Source: Parendozoicomonas callyspongiae
GTDB lineage: Bacteria; Pseudomonadota; Gammaproteobacteria; Pseudomonadales; Endozoicomonadaceae
Direction: 5' to 3'
Assembly: GCF_023502345.1 (NCBI RefSeq)
Contig: NZ_JAMFLX010000010.1
Location: forward strand, 62,001 to 126,000
Length of the DNA stretch: 64,000 nucleotides
The notes beneath the pieces were generated by a model, which saw only the letters and a list, made by a program, of their open reading frames with translations, ran no database searches and had not been told where the DNA came from. The position numbers and the translations under genes are program-made. How positions within the stretch are numbered: the first letter of the stretch is position 1; the number at the start of each line of letters is the position of its first letter. This document shows, piece by piece, positions 26,522 through 35,172 of this stretch.

Positions 26522-27724
26522 TTATATGGCGTTTATCAGGGTCTGTGTCATCTGGTTACTGGCCGAGATGGTTTTTGCATTGGCCTGATAGCTGCTCTGG
26601 GCAACAACCATATCAACCAGCTCAGCAGTGCTGTCGACGTTAGAATTTTCCAGAGACTTGGATTTGATAGATCCGGCGCTGCCTTCCCCAGGAATGTGGG
26701 TGATTGGGTCGCCACTTTCAATAGTTGCTTTCCAGCTGGTGTTGCCGGCATCAGCCAGCGCACCCTGGTTAGGGAAGGTTGCAATAGCGACAACACCCTG
26801 CAGTTTGGTTTGACCGTTGGAGTAAGTGGCGAAGATCTCACCTTTATCGGAGATAGTGATGCCGGTATAGCTGCCAGGTGCATAACCATCGGCTTTGTTG
26901 GTGTTGACGTTGAAGTCGCTGCCATACTGGGTTATACCTGTGAGATCCATTTTCAGGTTTAAGGTGCCTGCTCCTCCGGCTGGAACAGCAACGCTGATAG
27001 GGCTGGGGGCGGTTGAAGTGAGCTTACCGTTGGCATCAAATGTCAGAGTGGCGGTGGCAATGTCTGATGCACCGTTGTCGGCACGGTAATGAACTTCCCA
27101 GGTGTTGGCTGGTGAATCTTTTTTGATGTAGTAACTGGTAACAGTATGAGCAACGCCCTGGGAGTCATAGGCAATGGTGCTTGTGGTGCTGGTATAGGTG
27201 TTTTTATTTGACGGATCTAATGGAGAAACTGTTACAGCTTTCGCACGGGCATCAAGATTTGCCTTGAGTGTAGCGACAGAACTGGCTTTGGCGGCTTTAT
27301 CACTGGTATCAATGTTCAATTCTTTAAGGCTGCCTGTGATCGGGTTGCCGTTACCGTCAACACCATACCCTTTAACATTCAGCCCCTGAGAGTTAACAAC
27401 ATTGCCATCTTTATCAATCTCAAAGTTACCCGCACGGGTGTACGTTGTATTGCCGCTTGCATCAGAGGTGATAAAGAAACCATTTCCCTGGATAGCCATA
27501 TCCAAAACACTGGATGTGGAGTTCAGGGCCCCCTGTGCGTAGTCAGTGGATACATCAGAAACATAAACGCCGCCGCCAATACCAGTTGATGAAAAAACAT
27601 CAGCAAACTGGACGTTTTTCGATTTGAAACCAGTGGTATTCGCGTTAGCAATATTATTACTGATAGCGTCCAGCTTGGAGGAGGCAGCGTTCAGGCCGCT
27701 GATACCATTATTGAGTGCGGGCAT
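26522..27724 (-). CDS. flgE: Flagellar hook protein FlgE
   Basis: 400 aa. 'GISGLNAASSKLDAISNNIANANTTGFKSKNVQF' opens the protein; the C-terminus has 'LENSNVDSTAELVDMVVAQSSYQANAKTIS'. The central hook-surface domain has repeated G/N/T-rich beta segments. A 90-base gap with hairpins separates it from flgD. Confidence 0.97.
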   Translation of the reverse strand: MPALNNGISGLNAASSKLDAISNNIANANTTGFKSKNVQFADVFSSTGIGGGVYVSDVSTDYAQGALNSTSSVLDMAIQGNGFFITSDASGNTTYTRAGNFEIDKDGNVVNSQGLNVKGYGVDGNGNPITGSLKELNIDTSDKAAKASSVATLKANLDARAKAVTVSPLDPSNKNTYTSTTSTIAYDSQGVAHTVTSYYIKKDSPANTWEVHYRADNGASDIATATLTFDANGKLTSTAPSPISVAVPAGGAGTLNLKMDLTGITQYGSDFNVNTNKADGYAPGSYTGITISDKGEIFATYSNGQTKLQGVVAIATFPNQGALADAGNTSWKATIESGDPITHIPGEGSAGSIKSKSLENSNVDSTAELVDMVVAQSSYQANAKTISASNQMTQTLINAI

Positions 27725-27754
27725 TTGGTGTTCCTTGCACGAATACTTTTATGA

Positions 27755-27796
27755 AAATACCTTTGAAATTCTCTCAAGGTGACGGTAAAGGTATTT
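27755..27796 (-). repeat. Alternative hairpins between flgD and flgE
   Basis: AAATACCTTT (27755-27764) is the exact complement of AAAGGTATTT (27787-27796). The inner part of the first arm can instead pair with TCAAGGT at 27774-27780. The two foldings exclude each other. No T tract follows. This may be a processing or attenuation point in the flgB-L mRNA. Confidence 0.4.
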
Positions 27797-27813
27797 CCTG
27801 TTTATGGCCGTTT

Positions 27814-28662
27814 TTACACTTGAGCCTGCCACTCTGCCATGGCCAGAGATGCAGGGCTGGGGGGAAGGGCATGATTTGATGTTGTTGTGTTTATGTCTGA
27901 TTTGACGATGCCTGAGTCTTTTAAGCCTTCATACTTATTAAGCAGCTCGCGGTTGAAAAAGCTGTTAATTTCAGATTTTGATTGGCTCTCAGGCTGAGCG
28001 CTACCATTCAGGCGGGTAATGTAAGACAGGGGAACAAGGCCAATATTATCAACTTCAATCAGAACCTCTTTCCCTTCGCCTGGAATAACAACACCAGTTA
28101 CCTTGGTATCCTGAATGATGGCGGCTTCAGTTTCTTTACCGTCGACCGTAGCTATTGCTTTCAGGGTGTATTTGCCAGCTTCCAGATCTTTGTTAAGGTC
28201 AGCAAGATCAAATTCGACCTCTCCTGATTTGGTTTGCTTACCGATAGGAAGGGTGTCAACCACTTCGCCATTCTTATTGAGCACTTCAATCTTTAAGTTG
28301 TCTGCCGTTGTTGGCAGCAGGACTTTGCCTTTAACTGTTTCGCCTTTCTCAATATTAATAACGTTGGCAAGCACGGATACATCCTGCCCAACCAAAGTTG
28401 ATGCATACAGGGATTGGGAAGAGTACATCTGGCTTCCCAGTTCTTTTACTGCATCCTTCATATCTGACATAGACTGAATCATGGTCAGGTCAGACATCTG
28501 TGAAGTCATTTGTGCACTGTCCATGGGCTTGGTTGGATCCTGATACTGCAGCTGAGCCATCAGCATCTGCATAAAGGCATCCGAGTTCATGGATGTTACA
28601 GAGTTTGTGCTGGAACTCGCTTGCTGAGTATTGGGGGCGTTAACGTTATTAATAGTTGTCAT
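27814..28662 (-). CDS. flgD: Hook-cap protein FlgD
   Basis: 282 aa. 'SDAFMQMLMAQLQYQDPTKPMDSAQMTSQMSDLTMIQSM' (~27-65) is the conserved FlgD N-terminal segment. A FlgD Ig-like/tudor region follows ('VGQDVSVLANV', 'LADLNKDLEAGKYTLKA'). The C-terminal ~60 residues after the usual FlgD end form an extra Ser/Asn-rich tail, making this protein longer than the Salmonella one. Confidence 0.95.
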   Translation of the reverse strand: MTTINNVNAPNTQQASSSTNSVTSMNSDAFMQMLMAQLQYQDPTKPMDSAQMTSQMSDLTMIQSMSDMKDAVKELGSQMYSSQSLYASTLVGQDVSVLANVINIEKGETVKGKVLLPTTADNLKIEVLNKNGEVVDTLPIGKQTKSGEVEFDLADLNKDLEAGKYTLKAIATVDGKETEAAIIQDTKVTGVVIPGEGKEVLIEVDNIGLVPLSYITRLNGSAQPESQSKSEINSFFNRELLNKYEGLKDSGIVKSDINTTTSNHALPPSPASLAMAEWQAQV

Positions 28663-28676
28663 CAGGCAGCCTCTTA

Positions 28677-29111
28677 TTATTTACCAAGTGTCAGCAGGCG
28701 TTCCTGCATGGCGTTGGCACTGGCCAGAACTTCAATGTTGGTCTGAAAGCTACGTGAGGCGGACATCATGTCAGCCATCTCTTCTACTTCGTTTACGTTG
28801 GGGTAGTAAACGTAACCTTGGTCGTTTGCCATAGGATGGTCAGGTTGGTAGCGGGTTTCCAGTGGCGCGTCGCTTTCCACAATGTCGGTGATCTTTACGC
28901 TGTAACCGGCATCCAGGGAAGAAGACGTCATCAGGTCATCCTGAACCTGTTCCATAACAGCTGAGAACACAGGCTTGCGGGCACGGTATGTGGTTTCAGG
29001 GCTGGAGCCGGCAGTCTCAGCGTTGGCAAGGTTACTGGCAACGGTATTCAGACGCTGGCTTTGTGCAGTCATGGCTGAGCCAGCAATGTTGTAAATATTA
29101 TTCAGTGACAT
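28677..29111 (-). CDS. flgC: Proximal rod protein FlgC
   Basis: 144 aa with 'GSAMTAQSQRLNTVASNLANAETAGSSPETTYRARK' near the start, and 'NVNEVEEMADMMSASRSFQTNIEVL' at the end; both are FlgC signatures. 39 bases separate it from flgB. Confidence 0.97.
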   Translation of the reverse strand: MSLNNIYNIAGSAMTAQSQRLNTVASNLANAETAGSSPETTYRARKPVFSAVMEQVQDDLMTSSSLDAGYSVKITDIVESDAPLETRYQPDHPMANDQGYVYYPNVNEVEEMADMMSASRSFQTNIEVLASANAMQERLLTLGK

Positions 29112-29150
29112 GGTTTTGGGTAGAAAGCTCGGATAAGTGATACTGCGTTA

Positions 29151-29537
29151 TTAACCGTTAATGGCCTGTTCCAGACCCCTGAATTTCTGGTTCAGAAAAG
29201 TAAAGCTGGCTTCCCATTGAGCACGGTTCTCTGCCCAGGCAGCCTGTTCTTTTGAAAGCTCGACAGTATTACCGTCTGCAGAAGGCTGGGTTTCAGTGCG
29301 CTCTACAACTTCGGGTGCAACCGGACTGTTTACCTGCTGGATGTGGAGTTCATTTCCCTTTGCGAGGGATAGCTGCTCACGGGCCTGTTCCAGTGCCTTG
29401 CTGAAATCCAGATCTTTCGCGGTATACCCAGGTGTATCAACATTGGCGAGATTACCGGCAATGACTTCTGCACGTTGAGAGCGGAATTCCAGTGCCTGTT
29501 GATGGAGCCCCAGATAGTTGTCGAAGCTGATAGCCAT
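29151..29537 (-). CDS. flgB: Proximal rod protein FlgB
   Basis: 128 aa. 'LEFRSQRAEVIAGNLANVDTPGYTAKDLDF' (~16-45) is the FlgB motif. The C-terminus 'WEASFTFLNQKFRGLEQAING' fits. First gene of the minus-strand flgBCDEFGHIJ run, divergent from flgA. Confidence 0.97.
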   Translation of the reverse strand: MAISFDNYLGLHQQALEFRSQRAEVIAGNLANVDTPGYTAKDLDFSKALEQAREQLSLAKGNELHIQQVNSPVAPEVVERTETQPSADGNTVELSKEQAAWAENRAQWEASFTFLNQKFRGLEQAING

Positions 29538-29908
29538 GCGCTTCCCGATTCCATTAAATTTTTTTCATCACCATGGGTGCCGAAAAAATGTTTTCGCTCA
29601 TGGCTGTATACGAGAAGCATTAGAGCAATGTATATGCCAGCTTTTTCAGGCAGCTGTTCAGGTAGCTCTTCAGGAAGACCTAATAGTGACTTGTGCCGTT
29701 GTCAGAAGGGGGTTGTGACTGTAGTTTGTTTGGCCTTTACCATGGAAAGACCATTTTCACCGCTTAAATAGGGCAAAAATGGTCTTTCCATGGTAAAGGC
29801 TGCTTGATATTCCCTTGCCGAAAACGTTTCTGATGAACTCGTGACAAAGAGGGAAATAAACGACACTTGCGGAATTTTATTTCCGCAGGAATGGACTTGC
29901 GGAAGCAT
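29538..29908. other. Divergent flgB-flgA regulatory region
   Basis: A 371-base region between divergent operons must hold both promoters. A long perfect inverted repeat (separate entry) dominates it. On the plus side a short direct repeat, ACTTGCGGAA, occurs twice just before flgA. I looked for sigma-54 boxes: GGCAC appears on the minus strand before flgB, but the -12 GC is not in register. Confidence 0.55.
29733..29800. repeat. 25-bp perfect inverted repeat
   Basis: The left arm 29733-29757 begins GCCTTTACCATGG and the right arm 29776-29800 ends CCATGGTAAAGGC. All 25 positions are complementary, around an 18-base AT-containing spacer. Both arms contain an internal CCATGG palindrome. It lies mid-way between the divergent flgB and flgA starts, far from any gene end. 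Confidence 0.9.
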
Positions 29909-30640
29909 ATGATGAAACGATTTCTTTCCAGTTGGCTGATTTTTGTACTGTTAGCGGCGGGGGCTGTGTCGGCGGATACTGCTTCGAAGGAAGCCACCGA
30001 AAGGATGTCCCGTGATATCACTGGCCGTGTGACCAAGATGCTAAATAATAAAGCGTCCATGCTGGCTGGAAATCTCAAGGGAAGCAGCTGGAAGGTCGAG
30101 GTCTCCAAGCTGACAAATCTCAGCCGCCTGGAACCGTGTCAAATGGGTTTTGCGCTTGAGGATACCCGTCAGGGAAAGTCAGGCCGGCAGCGTGTAAAGG
30201 TGCGCTGTGAAGGGCCACGTAACTGGTCTGTTTACGTCGCCGGTGATATTCAGATTCTTGCCAAGGTTCTGGTTGCTTCGGAACCACTCTCTTCGGGATC
30301 TCGTGTTGGCACGGGCAGCGTTTCGCTTCAAAAGCGTGATATCAGTGATCTGCGTCGGGGATACCTGTCGGATCTGGCGTTTCTCAATGGGAAAGTACTC
30401 AAACGACGCATGAAAGCGGGCGATGTGCTGAACCCGGGAATGTTTGAGGTGGCGCAGGCTGTTAACCGGGGTGACAGTGTACAGATTCGAGCAGGCAAAA
30501 ATGGTCTGATCGTTACCATGCCGGGAAAGGCTCTGGAAGATGGTGCTGCCGGGGAAAATATCCGGGTCAGAAACTTGTCGAGCGGTAAGGAAATTGTCGC
30601 GACAGCTCAAGGGAATGGTATAGTAAGTATCGGCTTCTGA
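29909..30640 (+). CDS. flgA: P-ring assembly chaperone FlgA
   Basis: 243 aa. The ATG at 29909 (GGAAG upstream) gives a clean signal peptide, 'MKRFLSSWLIFVLLAAGAVSA'; the frame is open 14 codons further up but without support. The SAF-like C-terminal part is clear: 'SLQKRDISDLRRGYLSD', 'LNGKVLKRRMKAGDVLNPGM', 'GDSVQIRAGKNGLIVTMPGKALEDGAAGENIRVRN'. Acts in the periplasm to help FlgI polymerise. Confidence 0.95.
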   Translation: MMKRFLSSWLIFVLLAAGAVSADTASKEATERMSRDITGRVTKMLNNKASMLAGNLKGSSWKVEVSKLTNLSRLEPCQMGFALEDTRQGKSGRQRVKVRCEGPRNWSVYVAGDIQILAKVLVASEPLSSGSRVGTGSVSLQKRDISDLRRGYLSDLAFLNGKVLKRRMKAGDVLNPGMFEVAQAVNRGDSVQIRAGKNGLIVTMPGKALEDGAAGENIRVRNLSSGKEIVATAQGNGIVSIGF

Positions 30641-30737
30641 TTTATGCTCTATTTCTAGCCAGTGAGTTTAATTTTTTCATAAAATTAGCGACTCTTAATA
30701 TACCCCATGGGAGTTTGGGATTATTCAGGATTAAAGC

Positions 30738-31049
30738 ATGGCTCCAACCCGTATTACTGGTTCCGTTTCCGATTTCACCATTGAGCGTATGCGTCGCTCT
30801 GAAACAGGGAAAGTGGCCAACAACAAAATATCAGGTTCCGATAAGGACAAGCTGTCTATCAGCACGGATGCGGCTACGCTGCAGAATGCTGAGGCGCTTG
30901 CCAAGTCTGCGCCGGATGTCGATATGGATAAGGTTGGAGAGATCAAACAGGCCATCATTAATGGTGAGCTGAAAATCGATTATGAAAAACTGGCACAAAA
31001 GATGCTCGACTTCGAGGCAGAAATTGGAGATATCCTCGGAGATGAGTAA
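30738..31049 (+). CDS. flgM: Anti-sigma-28 factor FlgM
   Basis: 103 aa, disordered at the N-terminus. The C-terminal sigma-binding segment is visible: 'KVGEIKQAIINGELKIDYEKLAQKMLDFE' (~66-94). Expected to hold LafS inactive until the hook is complete and FlgM is exported. ATG preceded by AGGA; its stop overlaps the flgN start by one base. Confidence 0.95.
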   Translation: MAPTRITGSVSDFTIERMRRSETGKVANNKISGSDKDKLSISTDAATLQNAEALAKSAPDVDMDKVGEIKQAIINGELKIDYEKLAQKMLDFEAEIGDILGDE

Positions 31050-31504
31050 TGCCGGCGCGAATAATCGCCTCGATTGCCAGTGATCTTAACGATCTCAACA
31101 AACTCAAGCCCCTTCTTGAACAACAGACAGACAGTCTGCGCAGCCGGAATATGGATGCCATTCCTGTTCTGGCTCAGTCCATCTCAAACCTTGTACAGAA
31201 GCTGGATCGCAATAACCTGAAGCGTGGTGAAGTCCTTGTGTCTTTAGGCTTCACTGCTGACAGAGAAGGAATGCACGGTTTTCTTGAGCAACATCCGGAA
31301 GTTAATGAAGACTGGGTCCGGATGGCACGACTTGCCAAGGAGTGCCAGAGTACAAACGCTGTTAATGGCCAGCTGCTGCAGATGCAGCAGGAACTCACTG
31401 AAACCATGCTCAAACGTCTGAACCGGGACGTTGATAATGTTGGTTATGCCAAAGATGGCACTGATGGCCGTCTGGGTGAGTCAACATCTCTGGGTTATGC
31501 CTGA
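31049..31504 (+). CDS. flgN: Flagellar export chaperone FlgN
   Basis: 151 aa, helical. 'LNKLKPLLEQQTDSLRSRNMDAI' (~16-38) and the 'RGEVLVSLGFTADREGM' segment match FlgN, the cytoplasmic chaperone for FlgK and FlgL. Overlaps flgM by one base (TAATG), as in many flgMN pairs. It closes the first flagellar block. Confidence 0.92.
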   Translation: MPARIIASIASDLNDLNKLKPLLEQQTDSLRSRNMDAIPVLAQSISNLVQKLDRNNLKRGEVLVSLGFTADREGMHGFLEQHPEVNEDWVRMARLAKECQSTNAVNGQLLQMQQELTETMLKRLNRDVDNVGYAKDGTDGRLGESTSLGYA

Positions 31505-31563
31505 CATAAGCACTGGTATCAGTTATAACATGGGCAGCTGTTTCACCTACGGGATCTTATGCC

Positions 31564-32187
31564 ATGGATATCAACCTGACCCTCAACGAAGCCCGGGTTA
31601 TTGGCTGCCTTCTGGAAAAAGAGAGTACCACTCCAGATCAGTACCCTCTGAGTCTTAATGCACTGGTGAATGCCTGTAATCAGAAGAGTAACCGGGCTCC
31701 GGTACTCTCTCTGACGAATGCTGAAATCATGCAGGCATTAAACAGCCTGATGGAGCAACGGATGGTCAGTGAAGACAGTGGTGCCAGGGTCAGCCGTTAT
31801 CGCCACAGGTTCTGCAATACCCAGTTCAGTACCCTCCAGTTTTCCGAACAGGAAAGAGCCATTGTCTGTGTCATGCTTCTTCGTGGACCTCAGACTCCTG
31901 GAGAGTTGCGCAGCCGAACTGGACGTATGGCTGAGTTCAAGGATGTAAAGGAAACAGAAGCCGTACTTATGGGGATGGCTGATAAGGAGTTGGTTGTTCA
32001 ACTGCCGCGTGAAGCTGGAAAGCGTGAATCACGGTTTGCCCACCTCTTTTCAGGTGATGTGGAAGTTCCAACAACGGCAGATCTGGTTGCTGATGATAAA
32101 GCCCGTATTCGGGAACTGGAGCATGAGATTACTGTGTTGAAAGCAGAAGTTGCCCGTCTTCAGGCAGAGCTGGAGGCACGCTCCTGA
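31564..32187 (+). CDS. yceH: YceH-family (UPF0502) protein
   Basis: 207 aa. The family opening '[40 protein letters not shown]' is unmistakable. The fold is a pair of winged-helix domains, followed here by a C-terminal coiled coil ('[23 protein letters not shown]'). The function of the family is not established. It follows flgN by 59 bases and could be read from the flgAMN promoter. Confidence 0.93.
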   Translation: MDINLTLNEARVIGCLLEKESTTPDQYPLSLNALVNACNQKSNRAPVLSLTNAEIMQALNSLMEQRMVSEDSGARVSRYRHRFCNTQFSTLQFSEQERAIVCVMLLRGPQTPGELRSRTGRMAEFKDVKETEAVLMGMADKELVVQLPREAGKRESRFAHLFSGDVEVPTTADLVADDKARIRELEHEITVLKAEVARLQAELEARS

Positions 32188-32209
32188 AGAGCACTACTCC
32201 GGAAAGAGG

Positions 32210-32243
32210 CTTGTTGCAATCCGCATAAGCAGATCGCAACAAG
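32210..32243. terminator. Possible terminator hairpin
   Basis: CTTGTTGC (32210-32217) and GCAACAAG (32236-32243) flank an 18-base loop, between the convergent yceH and the SCP2-like gene. No T tract, so weak. Confidence 0.35.
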
Positions 32244-32256
32244 TGGTAGGGGGTGT

Positions 32257-33051
32257 TCACACGATAAGGGCCTGAATTCTCTGCATAAAGTCATTCAGGT
32301 TGGTAGCGTATTCAGGGGAACCCTCAACGTTGACATACTCCCGGCCCACGGCTTCAACAAACTCCATATCGCCCAGCAAAACCGGCATCGCCCCTTCTAT
32401 TCCTTTGAAACGTATATGCACAAATGGTCTGCGGCGGGTGTAAAAACCTCTTCCTGCTTTGGTTTTCCCTGCTTTGACCCTTAAATACGCGGCAATATCC
32501 TCATCCGTATCTGTGACAGACAGCTGATAGATACGGTCTGGCTGTTTACCTGTCCATTTCTGCATATCGGAATCACCGCCCTTATTGTACTGACTGAGAG
32601 CTGTGGTGATCATGTAAAGGATCATTTTGACTTTGAGCTGCTGTTTATCCGGGTCTTTGGGGCGGGCATCCGGCATCAGGATCTTCATGGCCAGAAGCAG
32701 GCTGATAACTTTAAATAGCAGCACTGGCTGGTTCCACCCTTTAATCGAAGGGATAACCGGCTTGCCTGCCATAAAACCATTAAATTTTTCAGCGCTTTTA
32801 AAGGTGAGAGTTATATCCGGCTGGCCTTCCATGGAACTGTCTACGACAGGAATACCATCCTTAAATACCAGATCGGTGCCAAGAATACCTTCCCCTTCCC
32901 TGACTATAAATCGAACTCTGGCATTAACCTCTTCAAAGCGTGAAGACATTTTTGGATCGTCAGCTACAACGACTTTCATAACCGGAATCAGTGCATTCAG
33001 AAATATCCTGGTAGCCAGAAGTGCTCGTTCGTGCTCTTTCGATGCGCTCAT
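32257..33051 (-). CDS. SCP2-like protein in transketolase operon
   Basis: 264 aa with no certain family. The stretch 'VRFIVREGEGILGTDLVFKDG' to 'PDITLTFKSAEKFNGFMAGK' (~46-97) follows the pattern of SCP2 sterol-carrier-like domains, which bind hydrophobic ligands. A hydrophobic helix 'LLFKVISLLLAMKILMP' follows. The ATG lies two bases after the transketolase C-subunit stop, so the genes are translationally coupled. The coupling suggests a shared pathway, whose substrate I cannot name. Confidence 0.6.
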   Translation of the reverse strand: MSASKEHERALLATRIFLNALIPVMKVVVADDPKMSSRFEEVNARVRFIVREGEGILGTDLVFKDGIPVVDSSMEGQPDITLTFKSAEKFNGFMAGKPVIPSIKGWNQPVLLFKVISLLLAMKILMPDARPKDPDKQQLKVKMILYMITTALSQYNKGGDSDMQKWTGKQPDRIYQLSVTDTDEDIAAYLRVKAGKTKAGRGFYTRRRPFVHIRFKGIEGAMPVLLGDMEFVEAVGREYVNVEGSPEYATNLNDFMQRIQALIV

Positions 33052-33053
33052 GG

Positions 33054-34070
33054 TTACACCTCGTCTTCCCAGTCTTCATCCTCTTCGAAGTCCTGGCCCA
33101 TAACTTCACGTACCCGATCGATAATGCCGTTGGTATCGAGTTTGTAGTAGGCATAAAGATCTTCGGGATAACCCACCAGGGAGAACTGGTCATTCAGGCC
33201 GACTTTTTCGAATGCACAACCCTTACCACTGGATGCAATCACATCGGCCACGGCACTACCCAAACCACCGAGAACGGTATGTTCTTCAAAGGTGATAATT
33301 CTGCGAGTTTCGAGAACGGCCTTCATGATGGCATCTTCATCAAGGGGCTTCAGGGTATGAATATTCAGTACTCTTACACTTAAACCGTCTTCTTTTTCCA
33401 GAACCTTGGCAGCTTCACCTGCCTGCAGAACAGTCATCCCACAGCAGATCAGGGTGATATCCGTGCCTTCATTAATGGTAACGGCTTTGCCAATTTCAAA
33501 ACCGTAATCTTCATCCTGATACCAGGTTGGCTCAAAGCCTCTGCCAACACGAATATAAACCGGGCCTGGCCAGTCTATGCAGGCACGCACAGCATTGGCT
33601 GTTTCAATACCATCAGCTGGCACAATCACGGTCATATTTGGGAATGAGCGCATAATTGCCAGGTCTTCCTGGGCATTGTGAGTGCTTCCGGCTGTGCCAA
33701 AAGAGATGCCACCATGTGTCGCAATAATCTTGCAGTTGAGGTTCTGGTAACAGATATCGGTACGAACCTGCTCGCAGGCCCGCATGGATGCAAAGGTTGC
33801 CATGGTGGAAACAAAAGGCGTCAGGCCGGAAAGTGCCATACCGGCTGCAATACCAAACAGGTTCTGCTCTGCTATACCGACGTTAAAGAATCGATCGGGA
33901 AACTTGTCGCCGAAAATACCAATCTTGGTGGACTTGGCCAGATCGGCAGTGACGCCAACGATATCTTTGTGCTGTTCGCCAAGCTCACACAAAACATGGC
34001 CATAGATTTCGGCCTGGGTCATTGAGTTGGCGTCGTATATGGTCCAGGTGGTGCCTGTCACTTCGCTCAT
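33054..34070 (-). CDS. Transketolase C-terminal subunit (Pyr + C domains)
   Basis: 338 aa corresponding to the second half of transketolase. It has the Pyr domain ('FFNVGIAEQNLFGIAAGMALSGLTPFVSTMATF', with the catalytic Glu of 'IAEQN') and the C-terminal domain ('ITFEEHTVLGGLGSAVADVI'). With the partner gene directly upstream it should form a thiamine-diphosphate enzyme that moves two-carbon ketol units between sugar phosphates. Confidence 0.93.
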   Translation of the reverse strand: MSEVTGTTWTIYDANSMTQAEIYGHVLCELGEQHKDIVGVTADLAKSTKIGIFGDKFPDRFFNVGIAEQNLFGIAAGMALSGLTPFVSTMATFASMRACEQVRTDICYQNLNCKIIATHGGISFGTAGSTHNAQEDLAIMRSFPNMTVIVPADGIETANAVRACIDWPGPVYIRVGRGFEPTWYQDEDYGFEIGKAVTINEGTDITLICCGMTVLQAGEAAKVLEKEDGLSVRVLNIHTLKPLDEDAIMKAVLETRRIITFEEHTVLGGLGSAVADVIASSGKGCAFEKVGLNDQFSLVGYPEDLYAYYKLDTNGIIDRVREVMGQDFEEDEDWEDEV

Positions 34071-34103
34071 ACAATCCTCCTGATATTATTATTTTTTTAT
34101 CGC

Positions 34104-34943
34104 TCAGGGCTGCTGTTCTTTATCCACAGATGCATGGGCCCGCCCTACCAGAGTCGAGTCCAGACTGCCGTAATGCCATTTCACATTGTCTTCCATAAAG
34201 TCGACGCCGCGGCCTTTATGAGTGTGAGCGATGATGATGCAGGGACCTTTTTCCCCTGAGAGCGATATATCAATGGCTTCGGCAAGTTCTTCGAAGTTGT
34301 GTCCATCAACTTCCAGAGTGTGGAAACCAAATGCTTTCCATTTGTCGGCAAAAGGTTCGAGACTCATGATGTCTTCGGTGGGGCCATCAATCATCAGGTT
34401 ATTACGGTCGATAATGGTGACAAGGTTGGTCAGGCCATAATGAGAGGCTGCCATTGCTGCTTCCCAGTTGGAACCTTCATTGCACTCCCCATCGCCAAGA
34501 ACGCAGTATGTCTTCCAGATTTTTCCTGCTGTTCTTGCACCAAGGGCAAGACCAACAGCCATTGGGAGGCCATGTCCAAGAGATCCTGTAGAGGCATCAA
34601 CTCCGGCAATTTTGCTGGCATCCGGGTGCATACCGAACTTGGAGCCAAACTGGTTGAAGGTTTTCAGCTCATCCAGCTTGAAGTATCCACGCCGGGCAAG
34701 AACAGAAACGAAACCGATACCAGCGTGGCCTTTACTGACAATCACACGATCACGGTCTTCGGTTTCAGGATTGGATGGATCAATATTCAGGTATTTGAAG
34801 TAGAGCAGCACCAGAATTTCCAGCATGCTCATGGCTCCGCCTATATGGGCGCCGCCAGCCCAGGCTGTTACATTGATAATGTCGTGCCTGAGCTGCTTCG
34901 CCTGATCCTTCAGCTCTTTGATGTCACTTGGTGCTAATGGCAT
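34104..34943 (-). CDS. Transketolase N-terminal subunit (TPP domain)
   Basis: 279 aa from the ATG at 34943 (GGGGGA upstream; the frame extends 20 codons without support). The TPP-binding motif 'GDGECNEGSNWEAAMAASHYGLTNLVTIIDRNN' follows the GDG...NN rule. 'STGSLGHGLPMAVGLALG' and 'VSKGHAGIGFVSVLARRGYF' are transketolase blocks. Split transketolases are common in sugar-specific operons; a housekeeping tkt would normally be a single chain. Confidence 0.93.
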   Translation of the reverse strand: MPLAPSDIKELKDQAKQLRHDIINVTAWAGGAHIGGAMSMLEILVLLYFKYLNIDPSNPETEDRDRVIVSKGHAGIGFVSVLARRGYFKLDELKTFNQFGSKFGMHPDASKIAGVDASTGSLGHGLPMAVGLALGARTAGKIWKTYCVLGDGECNEGSNWEAAMAASHYGLTNLVTIIDRNNLMIDGPTEDIMSLEPFADKWKAFGFHTLEVDGHNFEELAEAIDISLSGEKGPCIIIAHTHKGRGVDFMEDNVKWHYGSLDSTLVGRAHASVDKEQQP

Positions 34944-35172
34944 TGTTCCCCCGGATTCTGTAGTTGTTTTATTTAGGAACGATAAGAAAGATGATCGGGC
35001 CATGCCGGTTCAGCTTTCAGGTTAATTGAGTCGAATAAAAAATACTGCCGAAGGAGGAAAATGCTTCGTTAACGTTAATGCTGTCGTCATCAAAACGGCA
35101 TAACACAGTATCAGATTTCACTGGTAATAAATTGCCAAAAGTATGCCTGAGTGCGGCATGCCCGGTTATTGG

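Noticed and set aside
29538-29600. Possible sigma-54 promoter before flgB (GGCAC on the minus strand)
   Set aside because: The -24 element fits, but ten bases on there is GA instead of GC and no TTGC, so spacing and -12 fail.
29475-29771. Plus-strand 98-aa ORF across the flgB start and the divergent region
   Set aside because: It runs antisense through flgB and across the inverted repeat without an SD; not coding.
29764-30108. Minus-strand 114-aa ORF over the flgA start
   Set aside because: Antisense to a well-supported flgA with signal peptide.
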